A stretch of 42,295 bases of DNA from Candidatus Kappaea frigidicola (GCA_030765555.1 JAVCCI010000027.1:1-42295), one strand, 5' to 3'; numbered from the stretch's first letter, positions 28,396 to 39,504 are shown. Program-made: numbers and translations. Notes: generated from the letters alone by a model not told the origin.

Positions 28396-28928
28396 TGCAA
28401 TTAGATAGTAATCTTAAGGATAAAATACAGAAAATTAAACTTCTTATTTTAGATGTTGATGGTGTTTTGACTGATGGAAAAATTATTTATTCTTCCTTTG
28501 GTCATGATATTAAAGAGTTTGATGTAAAAGATGGTTTTGGGATCACCCTCTTGTATAGGGCAGGCATTCGTTCGGTTATTCTTTCTGCACGTTCATCTAG
28601 AACAATCAGGAAAAGAGCTAAAGATATGCACATCGATGCAATTTATGAAAATGCATATATAAAATTAGATGCGTATAATAAAATACTACAAAAATATAAA
28701 TTGACTTGCGAACAAACAGCTTTTATTGGAGATGATTTGGTTGATTTGCCAGTTTTAACAAGAGTAGGTTTTTCAGCTTGTACTGCTTGTGCTGTTAGGC
28801 ATTTAAAAGAAAAAGTTGATTATGTAACTGAACACAGGGGAGGCTCTGGTGCAGTCAGAGAAGTAGCTGAAATGATATTAGATGTTCAGGGTTTATGGCA
28901 GAGTGTTACCAGTAGGTATTACAAATAA
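28395..28928 (+). CDS. kdsC: KDO 8-phosphate phosphatase (HAD)
   Basis: LLILDVDGVLTDGKI; FIGDDLVDLPVL. Confidence 0.94.
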   Translation: MQLDSNLKDKIQKIKLLILDVDGVLTDGKIIYSSFGHDIKEFDVKDGFGITLLYRAGIRSVILSARSSRTIRKRAKDMHIDAIYENAYIKLDAYNKILQKYKLTCEQTAFIGDDLVDLPVLTRVGFSACTACAVRHLKEKVDYVTEHRGGSGAVREVAEMILDVQGLWQSVTSRYYK

Positions 28929-29777
28929 ATGAAAAAATTTAAGTTTGGATTTATATTTATATGTTTAATGATATTGCTTGCAGGCTGCGCTCCTAAATCT
29001 AGCACTCAAGAGAGTGATAGTATGGATGATATTGGTTCTGAAGAAGGAGCACAACAAAAATTGCTTACTTTTTCTCTTTCTGGCACAGAAGAGGGTAAAA
29101 AGAAATGGGATCTTGAAGGAGAATCAGCAGACATCTTGAGCTCTGAACTAATTGAGCTTTCTAATATTAAAGGCAAAACATATAATAAAGATAACGTTAT
29201 TACGCTTACTGCAGATAGTGGAACGTTCGATAGGAATAGTAATGACGTTAAGTTAAAATCCAATGTAGTAGCTGTTACTGACGATGGAGCAAGGCTTACT
29301 ACAGATAAATTGAATTGGAATGCCCAGAAGGAAGAAGTTTGGACTGAAGATATTGTTAATGTTGACAGGGATAATGTAAAAGTGAAAGGTACCGGAATAA
29401 CTGGTCATCCAAGTTTAGAGCAAGTAAAGTTTGAGCAGGATGTGACAATTGATATTGCTCCCAGTACTATAATCACCTGTGACGGTGCTTTAGAAATAGA
29501 TTATAAAGAAAGCGTTGCTTATTTAAATGACAACGTAGAAGTTATTGATGAAAGAGGTAAGTTGAAAGCTGATAAAGCGTGCGTTTATTTTGATAAAGAG
29601 AGAAAAGAGATAAAAAAAGTTATAGCTGAAGGAAATGTAAGTATTCAAAGAGGCGAAAATATTACTTACAGTGAAAAGGCTATATACTACGCCAAAGAAG
29701 CAAAAGTTATTTTACAGGGAAGGCCTAAATTTATAATTTATTCTAGCATACAAGAGGATAATGATGGACTTAATTAA
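28929..29777 (+). CDS. LPS export lipoprotein combining LptC-like and LptA/OstA-like regions
   Basis: Lipobox LLAGC; LptC-like N half, LptA/OstA-like C half ([35 protein letters not shown]...[33 protein letters not shown]); between kdsC and lptB. Confidence 0.75.
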   Translation: MKKFKFGFIFICLMILLAGCAPKSSTQESDSMDDIGSEEGAQQKLLTFSLSGTEEGKKKWDLEGESADILSSELIELSNIKGKTYNKDNVITLTADSGTFDRNSNDVKLKSNVVAVTDDGARLTTDKLNWNAQKEEVWTEDIVNVDRDNVKVKGTGITGHPSLEQVKFEQDVTIDIAPSTIITCDGALEIDYKESVAYLNDNVEVIDERGKLKADKACVYFDKERKEIKKVIAEGNVSIQRGENITYSEKAIYYAKEAKVILQGRPKFIIYSSIQEDNDGLN

Positions 29778-30486
29778 AACTGAAAAGTTGATTAAATCTT
29801 ACTCTGGCCGCAAGGTTGTTAATCAGGTCAGTATTGAGATAAGAAGAGGTGAAATAGTTGGTCTCTTGGGACCTAATGGTGCTGGCAAGACGACAACATT
29901 TTATATGTTAGTTGGTTTAATTAATCCTGAAGGCGGAGGCGTATATTTTGGTAATCGTAATATTACTCGACTTCCAATGTATAGAAGGGCTCGTTTTGGC
30001 ATAAGTTATTTATCTCAGGAAACGTCAACTTTTAGAAAGTTAACTGTTGCGGAAAATATTATGGCTATTTTGGAGACAATGCGAATACCCTATTCAGAAA
30101 GAAAACGAAGATTGCAAGCTTTGTTGGAGGATTTAAATATTGCACATTTAGCCAAGAGCAAGGCTTACACTCTTTCTGGAGGAGAAAGAAGGCGCCTCGA
30201 AATAACTAGAGCGTTAGTTTCTGATCCAGCATTTATTTTGTTGGATGAACCTTTTTCAGGGGTTGATCCTATTGCTGTTTTTGAGGTTCAGCAGATTATC
30301 ACTCATCTTCGGAATCGGGGCTTAGGAATTCTTCTTACAGATCATAGTGTTAGAGAAACGCTGGCGATTACTGATAGGTCTTATATTATGGCAGAAGGAA
30401 AAATTTTAATTTCTGGCACCAGCGAGGAATTAATTAATGATCCTAAAGCAAGGCAAATATACTTGGGCGAAAAATTTACTATGTGA
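29761..30486 (+). CDS. lptB: LPS export ABC transporter ATP-binding protein
   Basis: [48 protein letters not shown]. Confidence 0.96.
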   Translation: MMDLIKTEKLIKSYSGRKVVNQVSIEIRRGEIVGLLGPNGAGKTTTFYMLVGLINPEGGGVYFGNRNITRLPMYRRARFGISYLSQETSTFRKLTVAENIMAILETMRIPYSERKRRLQALLEDLNIAHLAKSKAYTLSGGERRRLEITRALVSDPAFILLDEPFSGVDPIAVFEVQQIITHLRNRGLGILLTDHSVRETLAITDRSYIMAEGKILISGTSEELINDPKARQIYLGEKFTM

Positions 30487-30538
30487 GTGAGACCCCGACT
30501 TATGGAGCGAAGTGAAGATAAGTCATTTGGTCGAACTT

Positions 30539-30580
30539 ATCCCGAAGATAGTGCTTCTATGAGGAAACTTCATTCGGGAT
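30539..30580 (+). ncRNA. Stem-loop element shared with 8597-8639
   Basis: ATCCCGAA...TTCGGGAT, internal GTGCTTCTATGAGG. Confidence 0.5.
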
Positions 30581-30665
30581 TAATTCGCACATATCCCCTG
30601 TACATTCTTTCTTGATGAAAGAATGGGGATTCCCTGAAAATCACAGGGACTAAAAAGAGTAATTC

Positions 30666-30712
30666 GCACATATAATTTATGTCATCTTTTGACTGTCATA
30701 AATTATATGTGC
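30666..30712 (+). promoter_or_regulatory. 16-bp perfect inverted repeat upstream of hpf
   Basis: GCACATATAATTTATG (30666-30681) / CATAAATTATATGTGC (30697-30712). Confidence 0.75.
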
Positions 30713-30733
30713 TCATTAAAAGGAGAACGTTTG

Positions 30734-31249
30734 ATGCGGCTTATAATTACTGGAAGACATTTTGATGTTACCGAGGGAATAAAGAATCACATAGAAGATA
30801 AAATAGAGAAGTTCGAAAAATATCTTAAGAAAATAATGGAGATACATGTCATCTTAAGCATTGAACATGAAAGACAGATGGCCGAAATTATTTTAAGTGG
30901 TTCTGAAATTAAATTACTTGGGAAAGAAGAATCTGGAGATATGTATTCTTCAATTGATGCTGCAGCAAATAAGATTGAACATCAGTTGAGAGATCGCAAA
31001 GAAAGGCTAAAGCATCACAAAAGAAAACCTTTCAAAGAAGACGAGAAGTTATTCGAAGATGAAGAGCAAATTCCGCTAATTATTGAAGATAAAAGAATTC
31101 TTGATAAACCCATGAGTCCGCAAGAAGCTATGCTTGAGCTTGACGTTCAGGGGTTGGAATTCATGGTTTTTAAAGATAGCAATGATAACACTAGGAAAAT
31201 AATTTATAAAAGACGTGATAACAATTATGGGCTAATTATTACCGAATAA
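30734..31249 (+). CDS. hpf: Ribosome hibernation promoting factor (long form)
   Basis: MRLIITGRHFDVTEGIKNHIEDKIEKFEKYL; AAAGGAGA upstream of ATG 30734; track start 30689 lies within the inverted repeat. Confidence 0.92.
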   Translation: MRLIITGRHFDVTEGIKNHIEDKIEKFEKYLKKIMEIHVILSIEHERQMAEIILSGSEIKLLGKEESGDMYSSIDAAANKIEHQLRDRKERLKHHKRKPFKEDEKLFEDEEQIPLIIEDKRILDKPMSPQEAMLELDVQGLEFMVFKDSNDNTRKIIYKRRDNNYGLIITE

Positions 31250-31267
31250 GTTCAAGGAGGAGTTTTA

Positions 31268-31732
31268 ATGAAAATTTTTGATTTTTTAGATCAAAAGGCA
31301 GTGAGTGCGAATTTGAAATCAACAGACAAAGGAACCGTCATAGATGAGCTTGTAAATCTGTTAGTTGCCAGTGGCAAGGTGAAAAATGCTGATGGAATGG
31401 TTAAGATACTTTTGGAAAGGGAGTCTCTGGGATCTACTGGTATCGGTCAGGGTATTGCTATTCCGCACGGCAAATCATCAAAGATTTCACAGATGATAGG
31501 AGCCATAGGTATTTCAAAAAATGGTGTAGATTTTGAAGCTCTGGATGGTGAATCAGTTTATATATTCGTTTTACTTTTAGCTCCCGCTGATTCAGCAGGA
31601 CCTCATTTAAAAGCATTGGCAAGAATATCACGATTGCTGAAAGATAAATATTTTAGAGATTCTTTGAAAAATGCGACGAGTGAAGAGAACCTTCTTGAGA
31701 TAATCAAGCGTGAAGATGAAGTTAAGGAATAA
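31268..31732 (+). CDS. ptsN: PTS IIA-like nitrogen regulatory protein
   Basis: ERESLGSTGIGQGIAIPHGKS; VFVLLLAPADSAGPHLKALARISRLLKD. Confidence 0.92.
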   Translation: MKIFDFLDQKAVSANLKSTDKGTVIDELVNLLVASGKVKNADGMVKILLERESLGSTGIGQGIAIPHGKSSKISQMIGAIGISKNGVDFEALDGESVYIFVLLLAPADSAGPHLKALARISRLLKDKYFRDSLKNATSEENLLEIIKREDEVKE

Positions 31733-31750
31733 TTACTGGACTAAACTATT

Positions 31751-33001
31751 ATGAATAAACTTAAATGGTTGCTTCCTGGTATGGGTATTAAGCGTTGGAT
31801 AATGCTATGCGTTGCAGGCATTAGTTTATTGGCTTTGGGCGCGTTTCTTTTAGGTAGCTTCGAGATGGGAACCGGAAATTTATTTTTTCCTGTTTTAGGA
31901 GTTGTCATACTATTAGGTGGTGTTTATTTTTTAATTGTCGGTGTTAAAGAATTAATTAGATTTATTTTAAGTATTCTCTTGCCTCAAAGGGAATCAGAAC
32001 TTGTTGATATTGTTTATACTAAACAGCATTTGTCTAAAGGCCCTAATATAGTAGCTATTGGTGGAGGAACGGGCCTATCAGTATTGCTGCACGGACTTAA
32101 AAATTATACGAGTAATATAAGCGCTATAGTAACCGTTGCTGATGATGGAGGATCTTCTGGAAGACTTCGTAAGGAATTTGATATGCTGCCACCTGGAGAT
32201 ATAAGGGATTGTTTGGTAGCACTGGCTGATACAGAACCGTTAATGCGTGATTTATTTCAATTTCGTTTTGAAGAAGGGTCTCCTTTGAGTGGTCACAATT
32301 TTGGTAATCTTTTGATCACTGCAATGACAAAATTGACGGGAGATTTTGAAAAAGCTATTAAAGCTTCAAGTAAAGTTTTAGCTATTAGAGGACAGGTGAT
32401 ACCTTCTACCTTGCAAAAGGTTACTCTTGTAGCCAAACATAAGAATGGTAAAACAACCAGAGGTGAAACTAATATAACCGAGACTGATCAAAAGATAGAC
32501 AAAGTTTATTTAGAGCCAGAAAATTGTGAAGCAACGAAGGATGCAATAGATGCTATCTTAAAAGCTGACGCAGTTATACTTGGACCCGGGAGCCTTTATA
32601 CAAGCATATTGCCTAATCTTTTAATTGGAGATATTAAGAAGGCTGTGCGTGAGTCTAAGGCAACTAAAATTTATGCTTGCAATGTTATGACCCAGTCGCA
32701 TGAGACAGATGCATGTTCAGCCAGTGAGCATGTAAAGGCAATTACAAGCCACGCGGGAGATGACATAATTGATTATGTAATTGTGAATAAGCAAAAGATA
32801 CCTGGTGAATTTCTTGAAAAGTATAAAAAGGAAAATGCCTACCCTGTTAATAATGATAGTGATGTTATAAGAGGTTTAGGCTATACAGTAATTGAAGAAA
32901 ATGTAATTAACACCGTTGATCACGTAAGGCATAATTCTGAGAAATTAACAGAAATTGTAATTAATCTTATAAGTGATATAAAGATATTTAAGGATATTTA
33001 G
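31751..33001 (+). CDS. yvcK: YvcK/CofD-like protein with two N-terminal TM helices
   Basis: IVAIGGGTGLSVLLHGLK; VADDGGSSGRLRKEFDMLPPGDIRDCLVAL. Confidence 0.9.
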   Translation: MNKLKWLLPGMGIKRWIMLCVAGISLLALGAFLLGSFEMGTGNLFFPVLGVVILLGGVYFLIVGVKELIRFILSILLPQRESELVDIVYTKQHLSKGPNIVAIGGGTGLSVLLHGLKNYTSNISAIVTVADDGGSSGRLRKEFDMLPPGDIRDCLVALADTEPLMRDLFQFRFEEGSPLSGHNFGNLLITAMTKLTGDFEKAIKASSKVLAIRGQVIPSTLQKVTLVAKHKNGKTTRGETNITETDQKIDKVYLEPENCEATKDAIDAILKADAVILGPGSLYTSILPNLLIGDIKKAVRESKATKIYACNVMTQSHETDACSASEHVKAITSHAGDDIIDYVIVNKQKIPGEFLEKYKKENAYPVNNDSDVIRGLGYTVIEENVINTVDHVRHNSEKLTEIVINLISDIKIFKDI

Positions 33002-33002
33002 G

Positions 33003-33263
33003 ATGCATCTACAAAAAAAAATTAAAATAAATAATGCAAGTGGATTACATGCGAGACCGGCTGCTTTGTTTGTGCAAATAGCAAATAAATATGATAGTGA
33101 AGTCATTATAAAAAAAGGTATTCAAGAAGTAAATGGTAAATCCATAATGGGAATAATGATGCTTGCTGCTGAGTGCGGAAGTCAAATAATTTTGCAAGTT
33201 GAAGGAGATGACGCCCAGGAAGCCATAGAAGAACTTGAAGATTTTTTAAACAAGGAAACTTAA
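33003..33263 (+). CDS. ptsH: Phosphocarrier protein HPr
   Basis: ASGLHARPAALFVQIA; VNGKSIMGIMMLAA. Confidence 0.95.
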   Translation: MHLQKKIKINNASGLHARPAALFVQIANKYDSEVIIKKGIQEVNGKSIMGIMMLAAECGSQIILQVEGDDAQEAIEELEDFLNKET

Positions 33264-33285
33264 TAAATATTTCAGAGGTTAAAAT

Positions 33286-35037
33286 ATGATTTTAAAAGGT
33301 ATAGCAGCTTCACCTGGTTTAGTAATTGGCAAGGCCTATTTAGTAGGTGACGAGAATGTAGCTGTTCCTAAAAGGAAAGTTCCTAAGGAAGAGTTGCCAC
33401 TTGAAATAGCTAGATTTGAAGAAGCTCTTATAAAAACACGTTCAGAAATAATTGAAATAAAGAATAAGATAATAGAAGAGCTCGGCCATGAGCACGGTGA
33501 AATTTTTGATGCTCATTTATTAGTTTTAGAAGACAGGGCTTTAATTGAGGAGGTTATTTCATATTTAAAGAAAGATCGATATTCAGTGGAATATGCATTT
33601 TCGCAAGTTTTAGAAAGATATATAAGTGCATTTATTAAAATTGATGATGAATATTTAAGAGAACGCCTAAGTGATATTCAAGATGTGGGTCGTAGAATTC
33701 TTCATAATTTATTAGGAGGCCATCAGGCTTTACTCAAGGATTTAAGGGATGAAGTGGTGCTTGTAGCTTATGATTTATCTCCTAGTGATACTGCTTCAAT
33801 GCCTAGAGATAAAATATTAGCCTTTGTAACTGATATTGGAGGTAGAACTTCACACACGGCTATTATGGCACGCTCTTTAGAAATTCCGGCTGTTATAGGT
33901 ATTGAGACAGCCACAAAGGATATTAGAAATGGCGATATTATAATTGTTGATGGTAGCGACGGATTGGTTTATGTTAATCCGGATAAAGATATCATGCAGA
34001 GATATAAGAAAAGCCAAAAAAAGCGGACGGCTTTAACAAGAGAATTAGTTAAAATAAAAGATTTGCCAGCTGAGACAAAAGATGGGTACAGGATTCAGCT
34101 TTCGGCTAACATTGAATTTCCAGAAGAAATAGCTTCGGTACAGGCTCATGGTGCCCATGGAATTGGACTCTATAGAACAGAGTATTTCTATATGAATCGA
34201 GCTGGTCTACCCACTGAGGACGAGCATTTCGAAGCTTACAAAAAAGTAGCCGAGAGAATGAAGCCAGAAATGGTTATAATTAGAACCATGGATTTAGGGG
34301 GAGATAAGTTTATTTCGCAGTTAGAAATTCCCAGAGAAATGAATCCTTTTTTAGGTTGGAGAGCTATAAGATTTTGTTTAGCTCGGCCCGAGTTATTTAA
34401 AATTCAGTTACGAGCTATACTAAGAGCCAGTGTTTTTGGTAATTTAATGTTGATGTATCCCATGATATCTGGAGTTGAGGAAATCAAGGAAGCTAACAAA
34501 ATTCTAAAAAGTTGCAAAAGAGAGCTTGAAAAAGAGAATGTAAATTTTAATAAAGACTTAAAAGTAGGAGCTATGATTGAGATTCCTTCAGCTGCTTTAA
34601 CTGCTGATGTATTAGCTGAGGAAGTAGATTTCTTTTCAATTGGAACCAATGATCTTATTCAATATTCCATGGCGGTTGATAGGTCGAATGAAAAAATAGC
34701 TTATTTGTATAATCCAGCTCATCCAGCAGTATTAAGGCTTATTCGGAATGTTATTAATGCTGGGCATCAAAAAGGTATCTGGGTGGGAATGTGCGGTGAA
34801 ATGGCCGCTGATCCTGCGATGGCTTTACTTTTGGTTGGTATGGGGCTGGACGAGTTTAGTGTTTCTTCTATTAGCGTGCCTACTGTAAAGAAAATAATTC
34901 GTTCCATTAGCCTTAAAGAAGCTCAGGATATAGCAAAGCAAGCTTTAAAGCTAACATCAGGTGATAAGATAAGAACTTTTCTCAATGATAAGGCGAAAGA
35001 AATAATTCCGGAATTATTATCTCTAAAGGATAAATAA
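33286..35037 (+). CDS. ptsI: PTS enzyme I
   Basis: GGRTSHTAIMARSLEIPAV; GIGLYRTEYFYMNR; FSIGTNDLIQYSMAVDR. Confidence 0.96.
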   Translation: MILKGIAASPGLVIGKAYLVGDENVAVPKRKVPKEELPLEIARFEEALIKTRSEIIEIKNKIIEELGHEHGEIFDAHLLVLEDRALIEEVISYLKKDRYSVEYAFSQVLERYISAFIKIDDEYLRERLSDIQDVGRRILHNLLGGHQALLKDLRDEVVLVAYDLSPSDTASMPRDKILAFVTDIGGRTSHTAIMARSLEIPAVIGIETATKDIRNGDIIIVDGSDGLVYVNPDKDIMQRYKKSQKKRTALTRELVKIKDLPAETKDGYRIQLSANIEFPEEIASVQAHGAHGIGLYRTEYFYMNRAGLPTEDEHFEAYKKVAERMKPEMVIIRTMDLGGDKFISQLEIPREMNPFLGWRAIRFCLARPELFKIQLRAILRASVFGNLMLMYPMISGVEEIKEANKILKSCKRELEKENVNFNKDLKVGAMIEIPSAALTADVLAEEVDFFSIGTNDLIQYSMAVDRSNEKIAYLYNPAHPAVLRLIRNVINAGHQKGIWVGMCGEMAADPAMALLLVGMGLDEFSVSSISVPTVKKIIRSISLKEAQDIAKQALKLTSGDKIRTFLNDKAKEIIPELLSLKDK

Positions 35038-36110
35038 TGAGTAAAGATCTCGATAAATTAAAAAATATTAAAAAATATGATCAAAATGATATGGCTTCGA
35101 TTTTAGAAGCTTTCGCTTTGCAGTGTCAGGAAGCTTTAGCTATTGCAGATAAAGTAATTATGCCAATTGCTTATCAAAAGAAAAAATTTGAAAATATCGT
35201 ATTTTGTGGTATGGGGGGCTCAGCCATTGGAGCTGCTTTAATAAAGGATATTTTAAGACATGAATTAAATATACCTATGTTTGTGTGTCAGCAGTATACC
35301 CTGCAAGCTTTTGTGAATAAAGCATCTTTGATTGTTATCTCAAGTTATTCAGGTAATACTGAGGAGACGGTGTCGTGTTTTAATGATGCGCTGAAAAGAA
35401 AAGCACCTATGATTGTGATTTCTTCGGGAGGCAAATTAGAAGGCTTAGCAAAGAAACACAGGATGCCTTTTTTAAAAATTCACGGTGATTATCCGCCTAG
35501 ATGTGCTTTGGGTTTTTCTTTTTTCTGCGGGCTCAAAATTTTAAGTAAGTTAAAACTTATAGGAAATATGTCTAAGGATATTTCTGAAACTGTTAAAATA
35601 CTTGATGATTTAGGAGTATTAATGGTACCAGCAGTTAAAATAGGACATAATGAGCCTAAAAAAATTGCTCAGATGCTAATGAATAGGTTCATTGTTATTT
35701 ATTCTTCATCAGAGTTCAGCGAAGCTGTTTCTGTACGTTTTAAAGGACAATTAGCTGAAAACAGTAAAACTTTTTCATCTGTTAATTTTATACCTGAATT
35801 AAATCATAATGAAATTGAAGGATGGAATAAACCAGCAGCAATGTTAAAAAATACGGCTGTAATTTTTTTAGAAGACCGTAATGAATTAAAAAAAATAAGA
35901 TGTAGATTCAGAGCGACGAAAAAAACCATTAAACCTACGGGATGCAAAATTATTACATTGGTGGCTACTGGAAAAAGTAAAATGGCCAAAATTTTTAGCT
36001 TAATTTATTTTTGTGATTGGGTAAGTTATTATTTAGCTATTATAAATAATGTTGATCCGTATCCAGTAAAAAGGATTGAGAAGCTTAAAAAAGATCTTAC
36101 AAGGAGCTAA
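35037..36110 (+). CDS. Bifunctional phosphoglucose/phosphomannose isomerase
   Basis: CGMGGSAIGAALIKDIL; SSYSGNTEETVSCF; PELNHNEIEGW. Confidence 0.92.
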   Translation: MSKDLDKLKNIKKYDQNDMASILEAFALQCQEALAIADKVIMPIAYQKKKFENIVFCGMGGSAIGAALIKDILRHELNIPMFVCQQYTLQAFVNKASLIVISSYSGNTEETVSCFNDALKRKAPMIVISSGGKLEGLAKKHRMPFLKIHGDYPPRCALGFSFFCGLKILSKLKLIGNMSKDISETVKILDDLGVLMVPAVKIGHNEPKKIAQMLMNRFIVIYSSSEFSEAVSVRFKGQLAENSKTFSSVNFIPELNHNEIEGWNKPAAMLKNTAVIFLEDRNELKKIRCRFRATKKTIKPTGCKIITLVATGKSKMAKIFSLIYFCDWVSYYLAIINNVDPYPVKRIEKLKKDLTRS

Positions 36111-36113
36111 TTT

Positions 36114-36854
36114 ATGAAGGGAATTATTCTTGCCGCGGGCTACGCTACAAGGTTGTATCCATTAACAAAAGATAAGTCTAAACCACTTTTGCCTGTACAG
36201 GAGAAACCTATAATAGATTATATACTGAAAAAAATGGAAGGCCTGACAGACTTAGATAAAGTTTATGTTGTTACGAATAATAAGTTTTATAATGGTTATG
36301 TGGAGTGGTCAACTAATAGCCCCTTTTCCAAAGAGATAGTTATTGTTAATGATAACACATTGGAAGATGAAACAAAATTAGGTGCTATTGGGGATATAGA
36401 TTATGTTATGAAATCACAAGGCATTGATGATGATGTCCTGATTATTGCCGGTGATAATCTTTTTAATTTTAATATTGAGTCTTTCATTAAAAAAGGTTAC
36501 AATGTAAAACCGTCTGCTTCTATGGGAGTTTACGATATTAAGGATATTAAGGCAGCACATCTTTATGGAATTGTGGCTTTGGATGAGAACGGCTTAATAA
36601 TAGAATTTCAAGAGAAGCCAGATGAGCCAAAAAGCACATTGGCAGCCGTAGGTATTTATTTTTTACCAAAAGATATAGCCCGGCTGATAACTGATTACTT
36701 ATCTGAAGGTAATAGTTCAGATCAACCGGGTCACTTCATGACTTGGTTATCTAAGCAAGGTAAGTTGTATGGATTTGAGTTAGTTGGCGATTGGTATGAT
36801 ATTGGTAGTATAGAATCTTATAATAAAGCGAATGAATCTTACAAGGAGGGTTAA
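36114..36854 (+). CDS. Sugar nucleotidyltransferase (glucose-1-phosphate thymidylyltransferase-like)
   Basis: [36 protein letters not shown]. Confidence 0.9.
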   Translation: MKGIILAAGYATRLYPLTKDKSKPLLPVQEKPIIDYILKKMEGLTDLDKVYVVTNNKFYNGYVEWSTNSPFSKEIVIVNDNTLEDETKLGAIGDIDYVMKSQGIDDDVLIIAGDNLFNFNIESFIKKGYNVKPSASMGVYDIKDIKAAHLYGIVALDENGLIIEFQEKPDEPKSTLAAVGIYFLPKDIARLITDYLSEGNSSDQPGHFMTWLSKQGKLYGFELVGDWYDIGSIESYNKANESYKEG

Positions 36855-36856
36855 TC

Positions 36857-38023
36857 GTGCTTAAAAAGGATCCACATTTTTTCACATCAGAATCAGTTAC
36901 GGAAGGACATCCAGATAAGGTAGCTGATCAGATATCAGACGGAGTTCTTGATGCCATTTTTACAGAAGACCCGGATGGTAGAGTTGCCTGTGAAACCTTG
37001 GTAACTACTGGAATAGCTTTTGTGGCTGGTGAAATAACAACAAATTGCTATGTAGATGTTCCTACTGTAGTAAGGCAAACTTTAAAGGAAATAGGTTATA
37101 CCGAACCAGAGTATGGATATGATTACAAGACCATTGGTGTTATTACTGCTATTCAAGCACAGTCAAAAGATATAGCTATGGGAGTTGATACTGGTGGTGC
37201 TGGTGATCAGGGTATGATGTTTGGCTATGCTACAAATGAGACCAAAGAATTGATGCCAATGCCTATTTTGCTTGCCCACAAGCTAACTAGGGAGTTAAGC
37301 AGAGTTAGAAAAGAAAAAAAGGTAAATTATCTTAGGCCTGATGGTAAGTCTCAGGTTACTATAGAATATGATAATGCGAAACCTAAAAGAGTTGAGGCTG
37401 TTGTTTTGAGTGCTCACCATTCTCCAAAAGCAGATATAGAAATGATTAGGAAAGATCTTAAAAAAATAGTAATTGATAAGATAATTCCTGAAAACTTAAT
37501 AGATGCCAAGACAAAAATATATATTAATCCTACTGGTAGATTTGCAGTTGGAGGCCCTGTGGCCGACACTGGTTTAACTGGTAGAAAGATTATTGTTGAT
37601 ACTTATGGTGGTGTTGGAAGCCATGGTGGAGGCGCGTTTTCAGGTAAAGACCCAACGAAGGTTGATAGGTCGGCTTCATACTATGCCAGATATATAGCAA
37701 AGAATGTAGTAGCTGCTAAGTTGGCTGATAGGTGTGAAATCCAATTAGCTTATGCTATTGGTGTAGCTGAGCCAGTTTCTGTTATGATTAATACTTTTGG
37801 TACAGGCAAAATATCTGATGTTACTATAGGCAAGCTTGTACGTGAAAATTTTAATATGACACCAAGAGGCATTATCGAAGAATTACATCTAAGAAGACCC
37901 ATCTATAAGAAGACGGCAGCCTATGGACATTTCGGAAGAGAATGTGAAGACGGCTTTAATTGGGAAATAACTGATAAAGCAGATATTCTAAAAAAAAGTG
38001 CTAAACAATCATCAAAAGAATAG
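36857..38023 (+). CDS. metK: S-adenosylmethionine synthetase (GTG start)
   Basis: [48 protein letters not shown]. Confidence 0.97.
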   Translation: MLKKDPHFFTSESVTEGHPDKVADQISDGVLDAIFTEDPDGRVACETLVTTGIAFVAGEITTNCYVDVPTVVRQTLKEIGYTEPEYGYDYKTIGVITAIQAQSKDIAMGVDTGGAGDQGMMFGYATNETKELMPMPILLAHKLTRELSRVRKEKKVNYLRPDGKSQVTIEYDNAKPKRVEAVVLSAHHSPKADIEMIRKDLKKIVIDKIIPENLIDAKTKIYINPTGRFAVGGPVADTGLTGRKIIVDTYGGVGSHGGGAFSGKDPTKVDRSASYYARYIAKNVVAAKLADRCEIQLAYAIGVAEPVSVMINTFGTGKISDVTIGKLVRENFNMTPRGIIEELHLRRPIYKKTAAYGHFGRECEDGFNWEITDKADILKKSAKQSSKE

Positions 38024-38198
38024 GTTTAAGGATTAAGACGCTCACCAGTAATAAATTGATAACGAGCTTTAAGGATTAAGTTACAAGTAAAAGTTATACC
38101 CTTTTACCCTTTCGGGCACAAGCAAGACACAAGTCACAAACAAAAAGCAAAAGAACAAAAAAGTAAAAAAATAGAGTGAGAGAACGCGAATATTTTGA
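38024..38198 (+). repeat. Intergenic modular element, copy E
   Basis: ggattaagac + 28-nt module 38040-38067 + ...; right-end module 38174-38198. Confidence 0.8.
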
Positions 38199-38245
38199 TA
38201 TAAGAAGTGAAACAATGGGCATACTATATAACGAAGGGAATAGAT

Positions 38246-39502
38246 ATGAAGTATGATATCAAAGATATTAAACTTGCTAAAAAGGGGAAATTAAGGATTG
38301 AGTGGGCAGAAGAGCGCATGCCTGTATTGAAGTTAATTAGAAATAGATTTAAGAAAGAAAAGCCTCTTAAAGGCACAACGATTGCTTGTTGTCTGCATGT
38401 TACTACAGAAACAGCTAATTTAGCCATTACTTTAAAAGAGGGTGGTGCTAATGTATATGTTTGTGCTTCTAATCCTTTAAGTACTCAGGATGATGTAACG
38501 GCATCTTTGGTTAAGGATTATAAAATACCAACTTTTGCCATAACGGGAGAGGATAATAAGACATATTATTCACACATTAATGCTGTTTTAGATGTGAAAC
38601 CAAATATTACTATGGATGATGGTGCAGACCTTGTATCAACCATTCATAAAAAAAGACAGAATTTAGTTAAACATATTTTAGCTGGCACAGAAGAGACCAC
38701 AACAGGTGTTATTAGATTAAGAAGTTTGCAAGACACAGGTCTTTTAATGTTTCCTGTATTTGCTATTAATGATGCCCAAACAAAGCATTTTTTTGATAAT
38801 CGCTATGGAACTGGACAATCAACCATTGATGGCATTTTAAGAGCAACTAATGTTCTTTTATCAGGAACAAAATTTGTTGTTGGTGGATATGGTTGGTGTG
38901 GTAGGGGTGTTGCTATGCGAGCCGAAGGTATGGGCGCTAATGTTATTGTCTGTGAAGTAGACCCTCTAAAGGCTCTTGAAGCCTTAATGGACGGATATGA
39001 TGTTATGCCGATGGAGAAAGCAGCTCAAGTTGGAGATATTTTTCTCTCAACTACTGGAGATATGCATGTAATTGATGTGAAGCATTTTAAGAAAATGAAA
39101 GATGGTGCTATTGTTGCTAACTCAGGGCATTTTGATGTTGAAATTAATATACCTGGCTTGAAGAAAATAAGTAAAGCAAAAAGACGCATTAAAGAGTTTG
39201 TAGATGAATATACTCTTAGAAGTGGCAAGAGGATAAATATACTCGGAGAAGGTAGATTAATAAATCTAGCTGCAGCTGAAGGTCATCCGGCTAGTGTTAT
39301 GGATATGAGTTTTGCTAATCAGGCTCTAACTTCTGAGTTTATTAAAAAGAATTATAAAAAACTCAATAAGGAAGTTTATCGAGTACCAGTTAGAATCGAT
39401 GAAAATGTAGCCAAATTGAAGTTAAAAGCTATAGGTATTAAAATAGATACTCTTACTAAAGAACAAAGAGAATATTTGGCTTCATGGCACATAGGAACAT
39501 AA
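38246..39502 (+). CDS. ahcY: Adenosylhomocysteinase
   Basis: [46 protein letters not shown] 38246 preferred over track 38207. Confidence 0.95.
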   Translation: MKYDIKDIKLAKKGKLRIEWAEERMPVLKLIRNRFKKEKPLKGTTIACCLHVTTETANLAITLKEGGANVYVCASNPLSTQDDVTASLVKDYKIPTFAITGEDNKTYYSHINAVLDVKPNITMDDGADLVSTIHKKRQNLVKHILAGTEETTTGVIRLRSLQDTGLLMFPVFAINDAQTKHFFDNRYGTGQSTIDGILRATNVLLSGTKFVVGGYGWCGRGVAMRAEGMGANVIVCEVDPLKALEALMDGYDVMPMEKAAQVGDIFLSTTGDMHVIDVKHFKKMKDGAIVANSGHFDVEINIPGLKKISKAKRRIKEFVDEYTLRSGKRINILGEGRLINLAAAEGHPASVMDMSFANQALTSEFIKKNYKKLNKEVYRVPVRIDENVAKLKLKAIGIKIDTLTKEQREYLASWHIGT

Positions 39503-39504
39503 AA

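Noticed and set aside
30689-30733. ORF-track start of hpf at 30689
   Set aside because: Lies inside the 16-bp inverted repeat; ATG 30734 has a good SD and matches the family N-terminus.
36600-36857. SAM riboswitch upstream of metK
   Set aside because: metK starts 2 nt after the preceding CDS stop; no room for a leader and no riboswitch pattern seen.
38207-38245. ORF-track start of ahcY at 38207
   Set aside because: The ATG at 38246 gives the family-typical start; upstream residues look non-coding.
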